From positions 62,001 through 126,000 of the forward strand of contig NZ_PVXO01000009.1 of the NCBI RefSeq assembly GCF_002995785.1: DNA of 64,000 nucleotides. Reading direction: 5' to 3'. A program made the translations under genes and the position numbers. Shown here piece after piece: positions 24,887 to 33,938 of this stretch (position 1 is the first letter of the stretch; the number at the start of each line of letters is the position of its first letter). The notes under the pieces were generated by a model. The model saw nothing but the letters and a program-made list of their open reading frames with translations. It was not told the DNA's origin and did not search any database. The stretch comes from Clostridium liquoris (lineage in GTDB: Bacteria; Bacillota; Clostridia; Clostridiales; Clostridiaceae).

Positions 24887-24933
24887 AAATATCCATATAA
24901 TTAGCACTACAGCTTCTTATATGGGTATTTTTT
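24887..24933 (+). terminator. Intrinsic terminator after the protease gene
   Basis: AAATATCCATATAA / TTATATGGGTATTT arms with a TTT tail. Confidence 0.75.
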
Positions 24934-24960
24934 ATAATTTATTCCTATTGATTTTCTGTT

Positions 24961-24991
24961 CTATTTGTTATAGTATATGTATAACAAATAG
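24961..24991. promoter_or_regulatory. Perfect inverted repeat, operator of the GntR regulator
   Basis: CTATTTGTTATA and TATAACAAATAG are exact 12-bp inverted arms around 7 bases, 35 bases before the GntR-family start. It is long enough for a dimeric regulator and contains -10-like TATA text, so repression by its own product is likely. Confidence 0.7.
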
Positions 24992-25025
24992 AACAGCAAT
25001 TTCTTTACAGGGGGGTGTTTTTGTA

Positions 25026-25415
25026 GTGTTGTTGAAAATAGATTTTGAAAGTGACATTCCTATATATATGCAGATAAAAAATGCAATACTTCAAGGAATA
25101 GCTAAAGGAGATCTTTCACCAGGAGAAAATCTTCCTTCAGTTAGGCAATTGGCTGAAGATATAGGCATAAATATGCATACTGTAAATAAAGCCTATAATC
25201 TTTTAAAAAATGATGGATTTCTCACAATAGATAGACGAAAAGGAGCCATTATAAATGATAAAATTTCTTCTCCAACGGAGGAATATAAAGTTTTATTAGA
25301 GGAGAATTTAAAATCTACCATAGCAGAGGCTATCTGTAAAGGAGTTTCGGAAGGCGAGTTTTTAACTACTTGCAATAATATATTTAATACCTATAAGGAG
25401 GGAACTAAAAAATGA
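25026..25415 (+). CDS. GntR-family regulator, YtrA subfamily
   Basis: The protein is 129 residues from GTG 25026, 8 bases after GGGGTG; the longer frame to 24921 would cross the operator. It consists of a winged-helix domain (residues 10-75, IPIYMQIKNAILQGIAKGDLSPG then SVRQLAEDIGINMHTVNKAYNLL) and only about 45 further helical residues. It therefore lacks the large ligand domain of other GntR proteins, as in the YtrA group. It overlaps the following membrane protein gene by 4 bases (ATGA), and a perfect palindrome sits upstream, pointing to an autoregulated two-gene unit. Confidence 0.9.
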   Translation: MLLKIDFESDIPIYMQIKNAILQGIAKGDLSPGENLPSVRQLAEDIGINMHTVNKAYNLLKNDGFLTIDRRKGAIINDKISSPTEEYKVLLEENLKSTIAEAICKGVSEGEFLTTCNNIFNTYKEGTKK

Positions 25416-26533
25416 CAGGACAAACTTATTATATTTTATACAATATTTTAACTTTATTATTCCTATTCTTTCTTCAATTATTTATGCCAAAGCTCACCAG
25501 AAGGGAAATATTCTTCGGAGTTAGGATTCCTGAAAAAGAATTAGATAGCCCCGGATTAAAAGCTATAGAATGCCTTTACATGAAAACATGTTTAATTTTT
25601 GGAATACCTTATTTAATTATCCTAATCTATTTAATGTATGCTTATACAGAATATCCACTTATATTTGTGTTTGGAATATTAATATATTTATTTGTAAACT
25701 TTATAATTTATTATTCTACCCACAATAAAGTAAAAAGTATTAAAATGAAATATGGCTGGGATAAGGGAAAGGAACAAGTGGTTACTATAGACACAACTTT
25801 TACAATGAATAAAAATAAAAATATTCTTGTATCTCAATTTTGGTTTCTAATACCTCTTGTTTTAATAATAATAAATATAATTATAGGTTATAATGTGTAT
25901 CCTAATCTTCCTGATGAACTTCCTATGCATTGGAATTTTGCCGGCGAAGTCGATAGATATGTAAATAAATCTGCTAAAATAATATATGAATTTCCTGCAA
26001 TTCAATTTTTTATGTTAGTAGTTATGTTCTTTTCATATAAAAGCATTGGTTGGTCAAAACAGCAGATATCTTCATCAAATCCTGAAGAATCTTTAGAGAA
26101 GAACAGAATTTTTAGAAAGCTTTGGTCTGAGTACATGGTATTCATATCCATAACTATGCAGCTTATTTTAACCTTTGCCAATATGACTACGCTTTTGGTA
26201 ATTAGAGTTAGCGGTCCTATTATTATGCTTTCTGTTCTCATACCAACTACACTAATACTAATAGTATCCATTGTACTTTCCGTAAAAACAGGTCAAGGTG
26301 GCAGCAGAATAAAATTAAAAAATGGAACTAGCTCCACTACAATAATTACAGAAAGAAATGATGATAAGTATTGGAAGCTCGGAAGCTTTTATGTAAATAA
26401 AGATGATCCTTCAATTTTTGTAGAAAAAAGATTTGGTATTGGCTGGACAATAAACTTCGGAAGAATTGAAGGAATTCTTATAATCGCAGTTTCAATAGCT
26501 TTAATTATATTAATACCGATTATTTTTAAATAA
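25412..26533 (+). CDS. DUF1648/DUF5808 membrane protein
   Basis: The 373-residue membrane protein has about eight helices. The DUF1648 signature LPDELPMHWNFAGEVDRYVNK lies near residues 168-188, as in SdpI-type immunity and related proteins. A C-terminal DUF5808-like segment follows (DDKYWKLGSFYVNKDDPSIFVEKRFGIGWTINFGR region, about 315-350). It is translationally coupled to the GntR gene. Members often occur beside small GntR or ArsR regulators. Protection against a membrane-active peptide is a possible role by analogy with SdpI, but this is not demonstrated for this family branch. Confidence 0.85.
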   Translation: MTGQTYYILYNILTLLFLFFLQLFMPKLTRREIFFGVRIPEKELDSPGLKAIECLYMKTCLIFGIPYLIILIYLMYAYTEYPLIFVFGILIYLFVNFIIYYSTHNKVKSIKMKYGWDKGKEQVVTIDTTFTMNKNKNILVSQFWFLIPLVLIIINIIIGYNVYPNLPDELPMHWNFAGEVDRYVNKSAKIIYEFPAIQFFMLVVMFFSYKSIGWSKQQISSSNPEESLEKNRIFRKLWSEYMVFISITMQLILTFANMTTLLVIRVSGPIIMLSVLIPTTLILIVSIVLSVKTGQGGSRIKLKNGTSSTTIITERNDDKYWKLGSFYVNKDDPSIFVEKRFGIGWTINFGRIEGILIIAVSIALIILIPIIFK

Positions 26534-26601
26534 ACTAAACAATACAACTCCTCTTTTCTTTATGGATTGTTAATGTTATCTATTATGTGTTTATAAAAAT
26601 A

Positions 26602-26610
26602 TGCTATAAT
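26602..26610 (+). promoter_or_regulatory. Extended -10 promoter of the LapA-like gene
   Basis: TGC followed by TATAAT at 26605-26610, about 75 bases before the start codon. No good -35 box is present, which is common for extended -10 promoters. Confidence 0.45.
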
Positions 26611-26685
26611 TGTTGTATAGGAAAAATATTTGTATTAAATTCTCATTAAATATTTACTTTACCATTAATTAAGAGGAGGTTTCAT

Positions 26686-27033
26686 ATGCAGATTGGATTT
26701 ATTTTATCACTTGTTTTTGCCATATTGGTAGCTATCTTTGCTATACAAAATTCATCAGTTATTGTAGTGAATTTTCTTTTTGCAAAAGTTGAAATCTCTC
26801 AAGCCCTTATAATATTTATATCTGCTATTTTAGGTGCAGTAATTATAATGCTATTAGGACTAAGAAGGGAATTCAATTTAAAACACAATAATAAGCAGTT
26901 AACTAAAAAGATAAACGAAATGGAATTAGAAAGTTTAAATTTATCAAAAGAAAATAAGGAATTAAAAGACTCCTTATACAGGCTTAAAGAAACTGAATCT
27001 GTAGATAAAGAATCAGCTGCAGATAAAGAATAA
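26686..27033 (+). CDS. LapA-domain membrane protein
   Basis: The 115-residue protein has two N-terminal membrane helices (about 5-24 and 41-60) joined by the short loop NSSVIVVNFLFAKVEISQAL, typical of the LapA (DUF1049) domain. A cytoplasmic coiled coil follows (residues 65-105) with a Lys/Glu-rich tail. In other bacteria LapA/LapB-type proteins take part in envelope assembly; the role in Firmicutes is unknown. AAGAGGAGG precedes the ATG. It is a single gene, convergent with the histidine kinase. Confidence 0.85.
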   Translation: MQIGFILSLVFAILVAIFAIQNSSVIVVNFLFAKVEISQALIIFISAILGAVIIMLLGLRREFNLKHNNKQLTKKINEMELESLNLSKENKELKDSLYRLKETESVDKESAADKE

Positions 27034-27081
27034 ATTTTAAAATGGAGGTCTTTCTGTGAAGAAAAGCCCCCATTTTAAAAT
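27034..27081. terminator. Hairpin between convergent genes
   Basis: Exact arms ATTTTAAAATGG / CCATTTTAAAAT flank an inner TCTTTCT / AGAAAAG pairing. There is no long T run, so efficiency is uncertain. Confidence 0.5.
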
Positions 27082-27091
27082 CCAGCTTACA

Positions 27092-28525
27092 CTATAGACA
27101 AGGTTTCATTTCCTTATTTAATGTAATAGTAAATCTGCATCCACAGTTAATACTGCTTTCTAACTCTATGTTTCCCCCATGCTTTTCTATTATGGCCTTG
27201 GTTATAGCAAGTCCTAATCCTGTACCTCCGCTTTTAGAATTTCTTGAGGAATCTACTCTCACAAAGGGATTAAATATATCAATTTCCAATTCCTTTGGTA
27301 TACCTATTCCATTATCCTGTATTATAACTAAAACTCTTTCCCCTATATCCTGTACAGAAATATTAAGCTTTGTACTGTCCTCATTGTATTTAAGACTATT
27401 GACTATTAAATTGCTTATAGCTCTATACATATTCTTTGTATCCATCTTCACCTGTATGCTATTATCAGGTATAGAAAAATTGTATTCTATATTCTTTTCC
27501 TCAATAGATGGTATAAAGCTTGCTATTACCTCTCTTAAAAACTCACAAATATCCACACTTTTAAGCTCTAGATTAAAATCTATGCTTTCAAATTTTGAGA
27601 AATCAAAAATATCTGTAATTAAATCATTTACCCTTATGCTGTTATTCTGAATAACAGTTAAATACTTATTTCTTTTCTCCTGAGACAACTTAGGATTTTC
27701 AATAAGTAAATCTGTATAACCTCTAATGCTGGCCAAAGGATTTTTTAAATCATGAGATATATCCATTATAAGTCTTCTTTTAGTTTCCTCACTCTTTTCC
27801 TTTAGCTTTCTTTCCTCTTCTATTCTTTGGACCATAACATTAAAAGCTTGAGTAAGTTGTCCAATCTCATTTTTACATTTAACCTGTATTCTTGTTGAAT
27901 AATCTCCCTGATATATATTTTTAACGCCCTTCATAAGCTCTTGTAATGGTATGGTCAAATTACGAGAAGTAATTCTTGTATATAATATCATTATAAAAAC
28001 AAATATAATTAAATATAAGGTTATAGCTATTCTAAAAAAGTTTCTTACACCTATTGAAGGTTTTTTTATAACCTTATTAAAATAATTATCATTGGGAAGG
28101 TAAACAATTAGAGTAAAGTCTTTATTACCATTATAGGCTATATTATATATATACTCATTATCATTAAACAAATCATTATTAGCATTGATTATTTTATTAT
28201 AGAATTCATCCTTATTGTATTTACTTCTCTTTATTTTTGGATTGCCCTTTGTATACATAACATTTAAATCTGTATCTAACACCTCTATCCAGCCCTTGAC
28301 CTTAAGTATTTGCTCTACATCAATGTTTCTATAGTCATCCTTTATAATATTTTTTGCTACAAGTTTTGAATTTTCAGCACTAATAAGAGTATTTATTGGC
28401 ATATAAAGATTTACCCACATAGCCATAGTCCCAAAGAAAAATACTAAAAATATAAGAAACATTATTAGACTAGATACTAAATGAGTTCTTAAAAGCAAAT
28501 TAGATATCTTTTTATTATTCTTCAT
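27092..28525 (-). CDS. Sensor histidine kinase (HAMP, HisKA, HATPase)
   Basis: The 477-residue kinase has membrane helices at about residues 15-42 and 164-185, an extracellular sensor of about 120 residues, a HAMP domain (about 186-238), then HisKA with phosphoacceptor His258 in DISHDLKNPL. The ATP-binding boxes NLIVNSLKYNE, DNGIGIP and GGTGLGLAI are intact. Its start overlaps the end of the response regulator gene by 11 bases. The partner regulator is frameshifted as sequenced, so the kinase may have lost its cognate output or may depend on slippage or cross-talk. Confidence 0.93.
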   Translation of the reverse strand: MKNNKKISNLLLRTHLVSSLIMFLIFLVFFFGTMAMWVNLYMPINTLISAENSKLVAKNIIKDDYRNIDVEQILKVKGWIEVLDTDLNVMYTKGNPKIKRSKYNKDEFYNKIINANNDLFNDNEYIYNIAYNGNKDFTLIVYLPNDNYFNKVIKKPSIGVRNFFRIAITLYLIIFVFIMILYTRITSRNLTIPLQELMKGVKNIYQGDYSTRIQVKCKNEIGQLTQAFNVMVQRIEEERKLKEKSEETKRRLIMDISHDLKNPLASIRGYTDLLIENPKLSQEKRNKYLTVIQNNSIRVNDLITDIFDFSKFESIDFNLELKSVDICEFLREVIASFIPSIEEKNIEYNFSIPDNSIQVKMDTKNMYRAISNLIVNSLKYNEDSTKLNISVQDIGERVLVIIQDNGIGIPKELEIDIFNPFVRVDSSRNSKSGGTGLGLAITKAIIEKHGGNIELESSINCGCRFTITLNKEMKPCL

Positions 28526-29211
28526 TATGTATTTTCTCCAGTTTATATCCTATTCCTCTTATGGTTTTTAAGTATTTAGGCTCCTTAGGATTATCCTCTA
28601 TTTTATCTCTTATATGGCTTATATGAACCATTATAGTATTATCATCTTCATAGTAAGGTTCTCCCCATACCTTTTCATAAATTTGTTTTTTAGTATGAAC
28701 CTTACCTATATTATTCATAAATAATTCTAGTATTTTGTATTCCTTGGCATTTAAATCAATATATTCATTACCCTTACAAATAGTACAACTCTCTTTATTT
28801 AATGTAAGTTCACCATTTGTTATATGATTATTTTCTAAAGTGTTACAATATTTATAGGCTCTCCTAAGAAGTGCTTCCACTCTTGCTATAAATTCCATAG
28901 TACTAAATGGTTTTACTATATAATCATCTGCTCCAAGACCGAAGCCTAATATTTTATCCGCATCTTCCCCCCCTAGCAGTTAAAAGCATTACGGGCACTT
29001 CACTTTTCTCCCTTATTTTCTTCAGTACCTTAAAGCCATCAATGCCAGGCATCATTATATCCAATACTACTAAATCCACATGTATTTCATTAAATATTTT
29101 AATAGCCTTTATGCCATCCGCTGCTTGGAATATATTATGTCCTTCCTTAATTAAATGGAGTTCTAATAATTTCCTAATATCCTGTTCGTCCTCTGCGATT
29201 AAAATATTCAT
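28515..29211 (-). pseudogene. OmpR-family response regulator, frameshifted in a G7 tract
   Basis: The N-terminal half (from ATG 29211) reads MNILIAEDEQDIRKLL with phosphoacceptor Asp51 in VVLDIMMPG and continues to VMLLTARGG, then runs into a stop at 28954. The normal continuation GEDADKILGFGLGADDYIVKPF is in another frame and leads to a complete winged-helix DNA-binding domain ending at 28515. Removing one G from the seven at 28977-28983 (C on the plus strand) restores a standard regulator of about 232 residues. A GTTAC / GTAAC inverted repeat at 29298-29313 lies upstream and could be its binding site. The lesion may be a phase-variable tract, a recent mutation or a sequencing error. Confidence 0.88.
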
Positions 29212-29370
29212 AGATTATCCCCCTTTTGCCTTTCCTGTAGTTCACTTACATATTATAACATATCATTGCTTATGCTTTCCATGTGATTTAAATAATTGTT
29301 ACCAAATTGTAACCATATTTTATTATATTCGTAACCCTATACATTAGTAAAAAAGGCATATTTAGGACAT

Positions 29371-29398
29371 AGAGTACAGATTACAGGGTAAAATAATA
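29371..29398. repeat. Short run of 7-bp units (AGAGTAC type)
   Basis: AGAGTAC, AGATTAC, AGGGTAA and AATAATA lie in 7-bp register between the response regulator promoter region and the chemoreceptor terminator. Confidence 0.45.
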
Positions 29399-29423
29399 TA
29401 ATACTATATACAATGCACTCTTA

Positions 29424-29460
29424 AAAAGCAGAGAATAGAACCCTATTCTCTGCTTTTTTT
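29424..29460. terminator. Strong intrinsic terminator of the chemoreceptor gene
   Basis: AAAAGCAGAGAATAG / CTATTCTCTGCTTTT perfect arms around a 4-base loop, with A and T runs on both sides. It directly adjoins the chemoreceptor stop codon on the minus strand. Confidence 0.88.
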
Positions 29461-31196
29461 CACTCCAATTTCATCTTTAACAGCTTATTCGCAAGCTCTG
29501 AAGATTTACTATTTAATTCTTTAGTCATACTAGATAAATTTTTTATGGTATTAGATTGACTTTCTATATAGGAAGAAATTTCTCCTGTAGAGCTATTATT
29601 CTCTTCTGATATAGAAGTTAAATCTTCAAATTTAGCTGTTATAGTATTTATATTTGAGGACATCTCCTCTGTGGAGGCAGAAACCTCTTCTACATTTTCT
29701 GAAACATTATTTATGGAATAAACTATATCATTGAATTTAGCAGTAACTTCTTGTACAAATTCACTTTGTTCTGAAGTCTTGCCAGATACATGTTCCATAG
29801 AAGCTGCAGCATTTTCAATTCCCTGCCTTACCTCTTGTATAAGTGCAAATATATTTTTTGCAGATTCGGAAGATTCCTCAGCTAATTTTCTAACCTCTTC
29901 TGCTACCACTGCAAAGCCTTTACCATGTTCGCCTGCACGAGCAGCTTCAATTGAAGCATTAAGAGCTAAAAGATTAGTTTGAGAGGCTATGGATCCAATT
30001 GTATCCGCAATACCATTTATTTCTTCAGATTTGTCCCCTAAATTTTTAACAAGTTCTGAAGTATTATTAACCACTGAAGATATCTCTTTTGAATGTTCTT
30101 CTAATTTATCCATTACTTTATTTCCTTCTACTGCATTTTCACTAGTGGTTGCAGCCTGTTCAGTAACTTTTTGTGAGCTATCTGCTACACCATTTATAAC
30201 ATTATTTATTTGAATTACTCTTTCTGAAGTTTCTGCTAATTCTTCTGTTTGATTTTCAATTCTTCCTGATATATTTTTCACTCCAGTATTCATAACTCCG
30301 AACTCTTCTACAGTCTTGCTGAAGGCATTGGTAAAATCTTCAGTAGTATTGTTTAGTTGCATGGATAGATTATTAACTTGTTTTAACGTATTTTGCATAG
30401 TATCTAACATTTTATTAGTGTATAAGGCAAGTTCCCCAATTTCATCATTACTTTCTATTTCTATTCTCTTAGTCAAATCTCCTTCTAAGTTGGCCATTTC
30501 CTTCATCTTATCAACTAAAACTGTAATTGAATGTGTCTGCTTTTTTGTAATGGCTCCAACTATTAGTCTTATTATAAACATACTTATTAATAGTAAAGCT
30601 ATTAATCCAGCTAAGCCTATAAATTTAATTCTTTTTATAGTCTTCAGATTAAAATCCATTCCTAAAATCACTTTTGAATTTCCATTCATATTTATTGGTA
30701 TAAAAACAGACATTTCTGATCCATTTTTATCTTTAATAGCTGCTTTATTATTTACTTCAGCCTCTTTTAATTCATTTTCACTATATTCTGTACTAAATGT
30801 ATCTCCCAATTTTTTATTGTCACCCTGAGATCTATCTATTATATACTTCCATTCTCCATTAGAGCTTTTATTTATTAGATAAATACTGTTAAATACGTCT
30901 TTCCCTTTGCTTTGCAAGGAAGTTGTAATTTTATCTACTTTCTTATATATTTCATTATTCTCTCCCTGATTAATGATTTCATTTAAGTTTTTCCCTTCTA
31001 ATTCATTTGATATTACGTAACTAAACGCAGGCCCTGCATTTAAAAGTATATTTTTAGTACTGCTTCTAATGACTGCATATGCTCCCACTCCTACTAAAAT
31101 ATAAATACATGCTATTAAACCCATAATCCTTTTATTCCATTCTTTTCTTATGGTTGTCTTCTTTTTTAATTTAGCCTTATCTTTAATTTTAATCAT
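29460..31196 (-). CDS. Methyl-accepting chemotaxis protein
   Basis: The 578-residue transmembrane chemoreceptor has helices at about residues 24-43 and 192-215. They flank an extracellular Cache-like sensor of about 150 residues ([22 protein letters not shown] region). A HAMP domain (216-270) and the long cytoplasmic signalling coiled coil follow. The coil contains the conserved hairpin tip [18 protein letters not shown], which contacts CheA and CheW. GGGGG lies immediately before the ATG at 31196, which is closer than usual, so the exact start is uncertain. No che genes are adjacent. The ligand is unknown. Confidence 0.93.
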   Translation of the reverse strand: MIKIKDKAKLKKKTTIRKEWNKRIMGLIACIYILVGVGAYAVIRSSTKNILLNAGPAFSYVISNELEGKNLNEIINQGENNEIYKKVDKITTSLQSKGKDVFNSIYLINKSSNGEWKYIIDRSQGDNKKLGDTFSTEYSENELKEAEVNNKAAIKDKNGSEMSVFIPINMNGNSKVILGMDFNLKTIKRIKFIGLAGLIALLLISMFIIRLIVGAITKKQTHSITVLVDKMKEMANLEGDLTKRIEIESNDEIGELALYTNKMLDTMQNTLKQVNNLSMQLNNTTEDFTNAFSKTVEEFGVMNTGVKNISGRIENQTEELAETSERVIQINNVINGVADSSQKVTEQAATTSENAVEGNKVMDKLEEHSKEISSVVNNTSELVKNLGDKSEEINGIADTIGSIASQTNLLALNASIEAARAGEHGKGFAVVAEEVRKLAEESSESAKNIFALIQEVRQGIENAAASMEHVSGKTSEQSEFVQEVTAKFNDIVYSINNVSENVEEVSASTEEMSSNINTITAKFEDLTSISEENNSSTGEISSYIESQSNTIKNLSSMTKELNSKSSELANKLLKMKLE

Positions 31197-31397
31197 CCCC
31201 CATTAAAAAATTGCAAAGTAACTTTTTTCATATTATAGAACATAGATAGGAAATAGGTTAATTTTCCCTAATAGTATTATAACAAAACTTTCACAAAAAA
31301 ACTCTTTTTTTTAACTTTTTAACAATTTGTTTATATAGTTCCTTTGGGTTTTACAGGTTTATTATTTTTTTAACATTTTATTAAAATAGGTTAAAAT

Positions 31398-31431
31398 AAA
31401 AACACCTACCTAATTATAAGCAGATGTTTTT
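31398..31431 (-). terminator. Hairpin after the dehydrogenase gene, probable terminator
   Basis: AAAAACACCT / AGATGTTTTT arms with one mismatch; followed by a T-rich tract on the minus strand. Confidence 0.6.
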
Positions 31432-31453
31432 CAATGATTTTTTAGTTAATTAT

Positions 31454-32404
31454 TTAAACCAAATTTTCAGGTTTTCCTTCTAACCATTTAGCTATATTGT
31501 TAAATGTAATATGGGCTCTTCTTACCATTGCTTCCTCTGTAGCAAAACCTACATGAGGAGCAAGAACAGTATTTGGAGCCTTAAGTAATGGATAATCCTT
31601 AGGAATTGGAGGTTCCATATCAAATACATCAATACCTGCTCCAGCAATTTTTCCTTCTTCCAAAGCTTTAGCTAAAGCAGTATTATCTATAATAGCTCCT
31701 CTTGCTGTATTTATTAATATAGCATTAGATTTCATTAATGATATTTTTTCTTCATTTATCAATGCTCTAGTATCATTTTTTAATGGTACATGGATTGATA
31801 CTACATCGCTTTCTTTAAGGAGCTCTTCTAAAGAAACATATGTCACTCCTAAAGCTTCTACTTCAGCCTTTTTGCTTCTACTGTAGGCTAAAACATTGCA
31901 TCCAAAAACTTTAGCTATTTCTGCCACTTTTGTTCCTATAGCTCCAGTACCTACAATACCAATAGTTTTCCCTGAAAGATCATTCTGACTGTAATTGGTC
32001 TTTGTTCTTCCTTCTCTTGTAGCTTTATCTAGAGGTACAATATTTCTTAATACTGAAAATATAAGTCCATATGTAAGTTCTGCTACAGAAGAAGTACTAT
32101 ATCCTGCTGCATTACAAACAGCAATATTTCTTTCTCTACATGCTTTAATATCTACATGGTCTACACCAGTAAAAGCCACAGAAATCATCTTAAGATTTTC
32201 TACTGAGTTTATTACTTCTCCTTTTAACGGCATATTAGCAATAACCAATATATCTGCTCCAGAAGCTCTCTTTTTTAAAACATCAATGTCCTCTACCTTA
32301 TCCTTATAAGTTACTAATTCGTGTCCTTCTCCTATAATTTTCCCTGCAATAGAACGAACTTTTTCATCTTCAAGCCCAAGTGGTTCAAGTACAACTATAC
32401 GCAT
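31454..32404 (-). CDS. D-isomer-specific 2-hydroxyacid dehydrogenase
   Basis: The 316-residue NAD-dependent dehydrogenase starts at ATG 32404 after AAGGAGGG; a TTG six codons earlier overlaps the site. The NAD-binding motif GIVGTGAIG is near residue 143, followed by AYSRS. Catalytic Arg is in NTARGAIID, Glu in DVFDMEPP and His in APHVGFAT. It interconverts a 2-oxoacid and a D-2-hydroxyacid; hydroxypyruvate/glycerate or another small acid is likely. Substrate choice cannot be made from sequence, and D-lactate dehydrogenase is less likely because of the overall pattern. It forms a single-gene unit. Confidence 0.9.
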   Translation of the reverse strand: MRIVVLEPLGLEDEKVRSIAGKIIGEGHELVTYKDKVEDIDVLKKRASGADILVIANMPLKGEVINSVENLKMISVAFTGVDHVDIKACRERNIAVCNAAGYSTSSVAELTYGLIFSVLRNIVPLDKATREGRTKTNYSQNDLSGKTIGIVGTGAIGTKVAEIAKVFGCNVLAYSRSKKAEVEALGVTYVSLEELLKESDVVSIHVPLKNDTRALINEEKISLMKSNAILINTARGAIIDNTALAKALEEGKIAGAGIDVFDMEPPIPKDYPLLKAPNTVLAPHVGFATEEAMVRRAHITFNNIAKWLEGKPENLV

Positions 32405-32503
32405 AATTATTCCCTCCTTCAAAAAAGTATGTCTCTTACTATATTATTACTATTATTCCTTTTTTACAATATAGCATAGGTCCTTTTGCACGGGTCATTT
32501 AAT

Positions 32504-32743
32504 TTAAATTTGAGGGACTTTTTCCAATGCTTTATCTATAGCATGTTTATCAAAGCCTATAACTATTTCACCATATATATTTGCTACAGGTACTCCTTGT
32601 TGACCTGATAACTTCATCATTTCTTCTCTTCCAGCTATGTCTTCCATTACATCTATATTTTCATATTGAATACCTTTCATTTGTAAATAAGTTTTTAGTT
32701 TCTTACAATAAGGGCAAGTAGCCGTAGTGTATATTTTAATCAT
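32504..32743 (-). CDS. Glutaredoxin-like protein with CPYC active site
   Basis: The 79-residue protein has the redox motif TCPYCKK at residues 9-15, a cis-Pro in QQGVPVANIYG, and a C-terminal helix, all typical of the NrdH/small glutaredoxin group. ATG 32743 follows AAAGGAGGAG. It overlaps the end of the thioredoxin reductase-like gene by 8 bases. The two therefore probably form a functional pair in which the flavoprotein reduces this protein with NAD(P)H. Reduction of peroxidase or of ribonucleotide reductase is possible. Confidence 0.9.
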   Translation of the reverse strand: MIKIYTTATCPYCKKLKTYLQMKGIQYENIDVMEDIAGREEMMKLSGQQGVPVANIYGEIVIGFDKHAIDKALEKVPQI

Positions 32744-33683
32744 TTTTACTCCTCCTTTTATCAACTATCAATTTTTCTGCCATTAAAGCTGCCACAGTTC
32801 CATCTGCAGTAGCAGTGGTTAATTGTCTAAAAAGTTTTGTCCTCACATCTCCTGCTGCAAAAACACCTTTTATATTAGTTTGTGTGGTTTCATCCGCTTC
32901 TATATATCCATGCTTATCCAATTTTATATATTCCTTAAATAATTCTGTTCTTGGTACCATTCCAATATAAACAAATATTCCATCTGCATTAATATTATAA
33001 TTCTCTTTTGTCTTCAAATTTTCAAGGGTTACACCTTGCAATTTATTTTTCCCAAAGGCATGCCTGATTTCTGTATCCCATATTATATTTATCTTAGGAT
33101 TTTTAAACAATTCTTCTTGGAGACTTTTTTCAGCTTGAAGATTGTCAAATTGATGGATAATGGTTATAGATTTTGCATATTTTGATAAAAATATAGCTCC
33201 TTCTACTGCTGAATTTCCTCCTCCAACTACTATTATATCTTTTCCTGTATACAGTTCACCATCGCATAGTTCACAATGATGTATTCCATTTCCATGATAT
33301 TTGCCTTCTTCTGGTATAGGCAGTGTCCTATATTTAGCTCCTGCAGAAATTATAACTGCTTCCGGTTTGTATATATAATTCTCTGTTTCTATTATTTTTT
33401 CTTCATCTGTCAGTTTAATGTTAACTATATTATCAAACTCGTCTATATTAGCTCCAGCATGTATTGCCTGTTCTTTAAATTTATTTGCTAATTCTTCACC
33501 ATTTGTACTGATAAATCCAGGATAATTTTCTACTAAATAGCTAGATCTTATTTGTCCTCCTATTAAGTCATCTTCTAGTATAATAAAATTCAATTTAAGC
33601 CTTGCTGCATAAATACCTGCTGTAAGTCCTGCAGGGCCTGAACCTATTATAACTAAATCTAATTTTTCCTCTTCTTTTCCCAT
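32736..33683 (-). CDS. Thioredoxin reductase-like flavoprotein
   Basis: The protein is about 315 residues, the usual size for low-molecular-weight thioredoxin reductase. The FAD motif GSGPAGLTAGIYAARLKL is at the N-terminus, the redox pair is CELC in HHCELCDGE (near residue 135), the NAD(P)-binding motif VVGGGNSAVEGA is central, and the C-terminal FAD motif is GVFAAGDVRTKLFRQLTTA. The start is uncertain among ATG 33683, ATG 33689 and upstream GTGs, because GTGGTG is the only ribosome-site-like text. Its 3' end overlaps the glutaredoxin-like gene, its likely electron acceptor. Confidence 0.9.
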   Translation of the reverse strand: MGKEEEKLDLVIIGSGPAGLTAGIYAARLKLNFIILEDDLIGGQIRSSYLVENYPGFISTNGEELANKFKEQAIHAGANIDEFDNIVNIKLTDEEKIIETENYIYKPEAVIISAGAKYRTLPIPEEGKYHGNGIHHCELCDGELYTGKDIIVVGGGNSAVEGAIFLSKYAKSITIIHQFDNLQAEKSLQEELFKNPKINIIWDTEIRHAFGKNKLQGVTLENLKTKENYNINADGIFVYIGMVPRTELFKEYIKLDKHGYIEADETTQTNIKGVFAAGDVRTKLFRQLTTATADGTVAALMAEKLIVDKRRSKND

Positions 33684-33938
33684 GTTCATCACCACTTTAA
33701 TAATATTTACTATTGGTCAATACCTATTACTTACTAATACTAATTATCCATATCTTTATATTAGCACAATATCACTATATTATCAATATAATTTTCATTA
33801 AAATAATATTATGTTTCATTATAGAATAATTTATCAAATAATCTAAATATTTATAACTTTATATTGTTTTTATATAGATTTTTATATAAAATTAAACTAA
33901 CAAGATTTGTGGTTAAAAAAAGAATGGGAGATGGTTTT

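Noticed and set aside
31197-31397. Chemoreceptor leader examined for a c-di-GMP riboswitch or sigma-D promoter
   Set aside because: Neither the GEMM core motifs nor a convincing TAAA/GCCGATAA-type promoter could be found.
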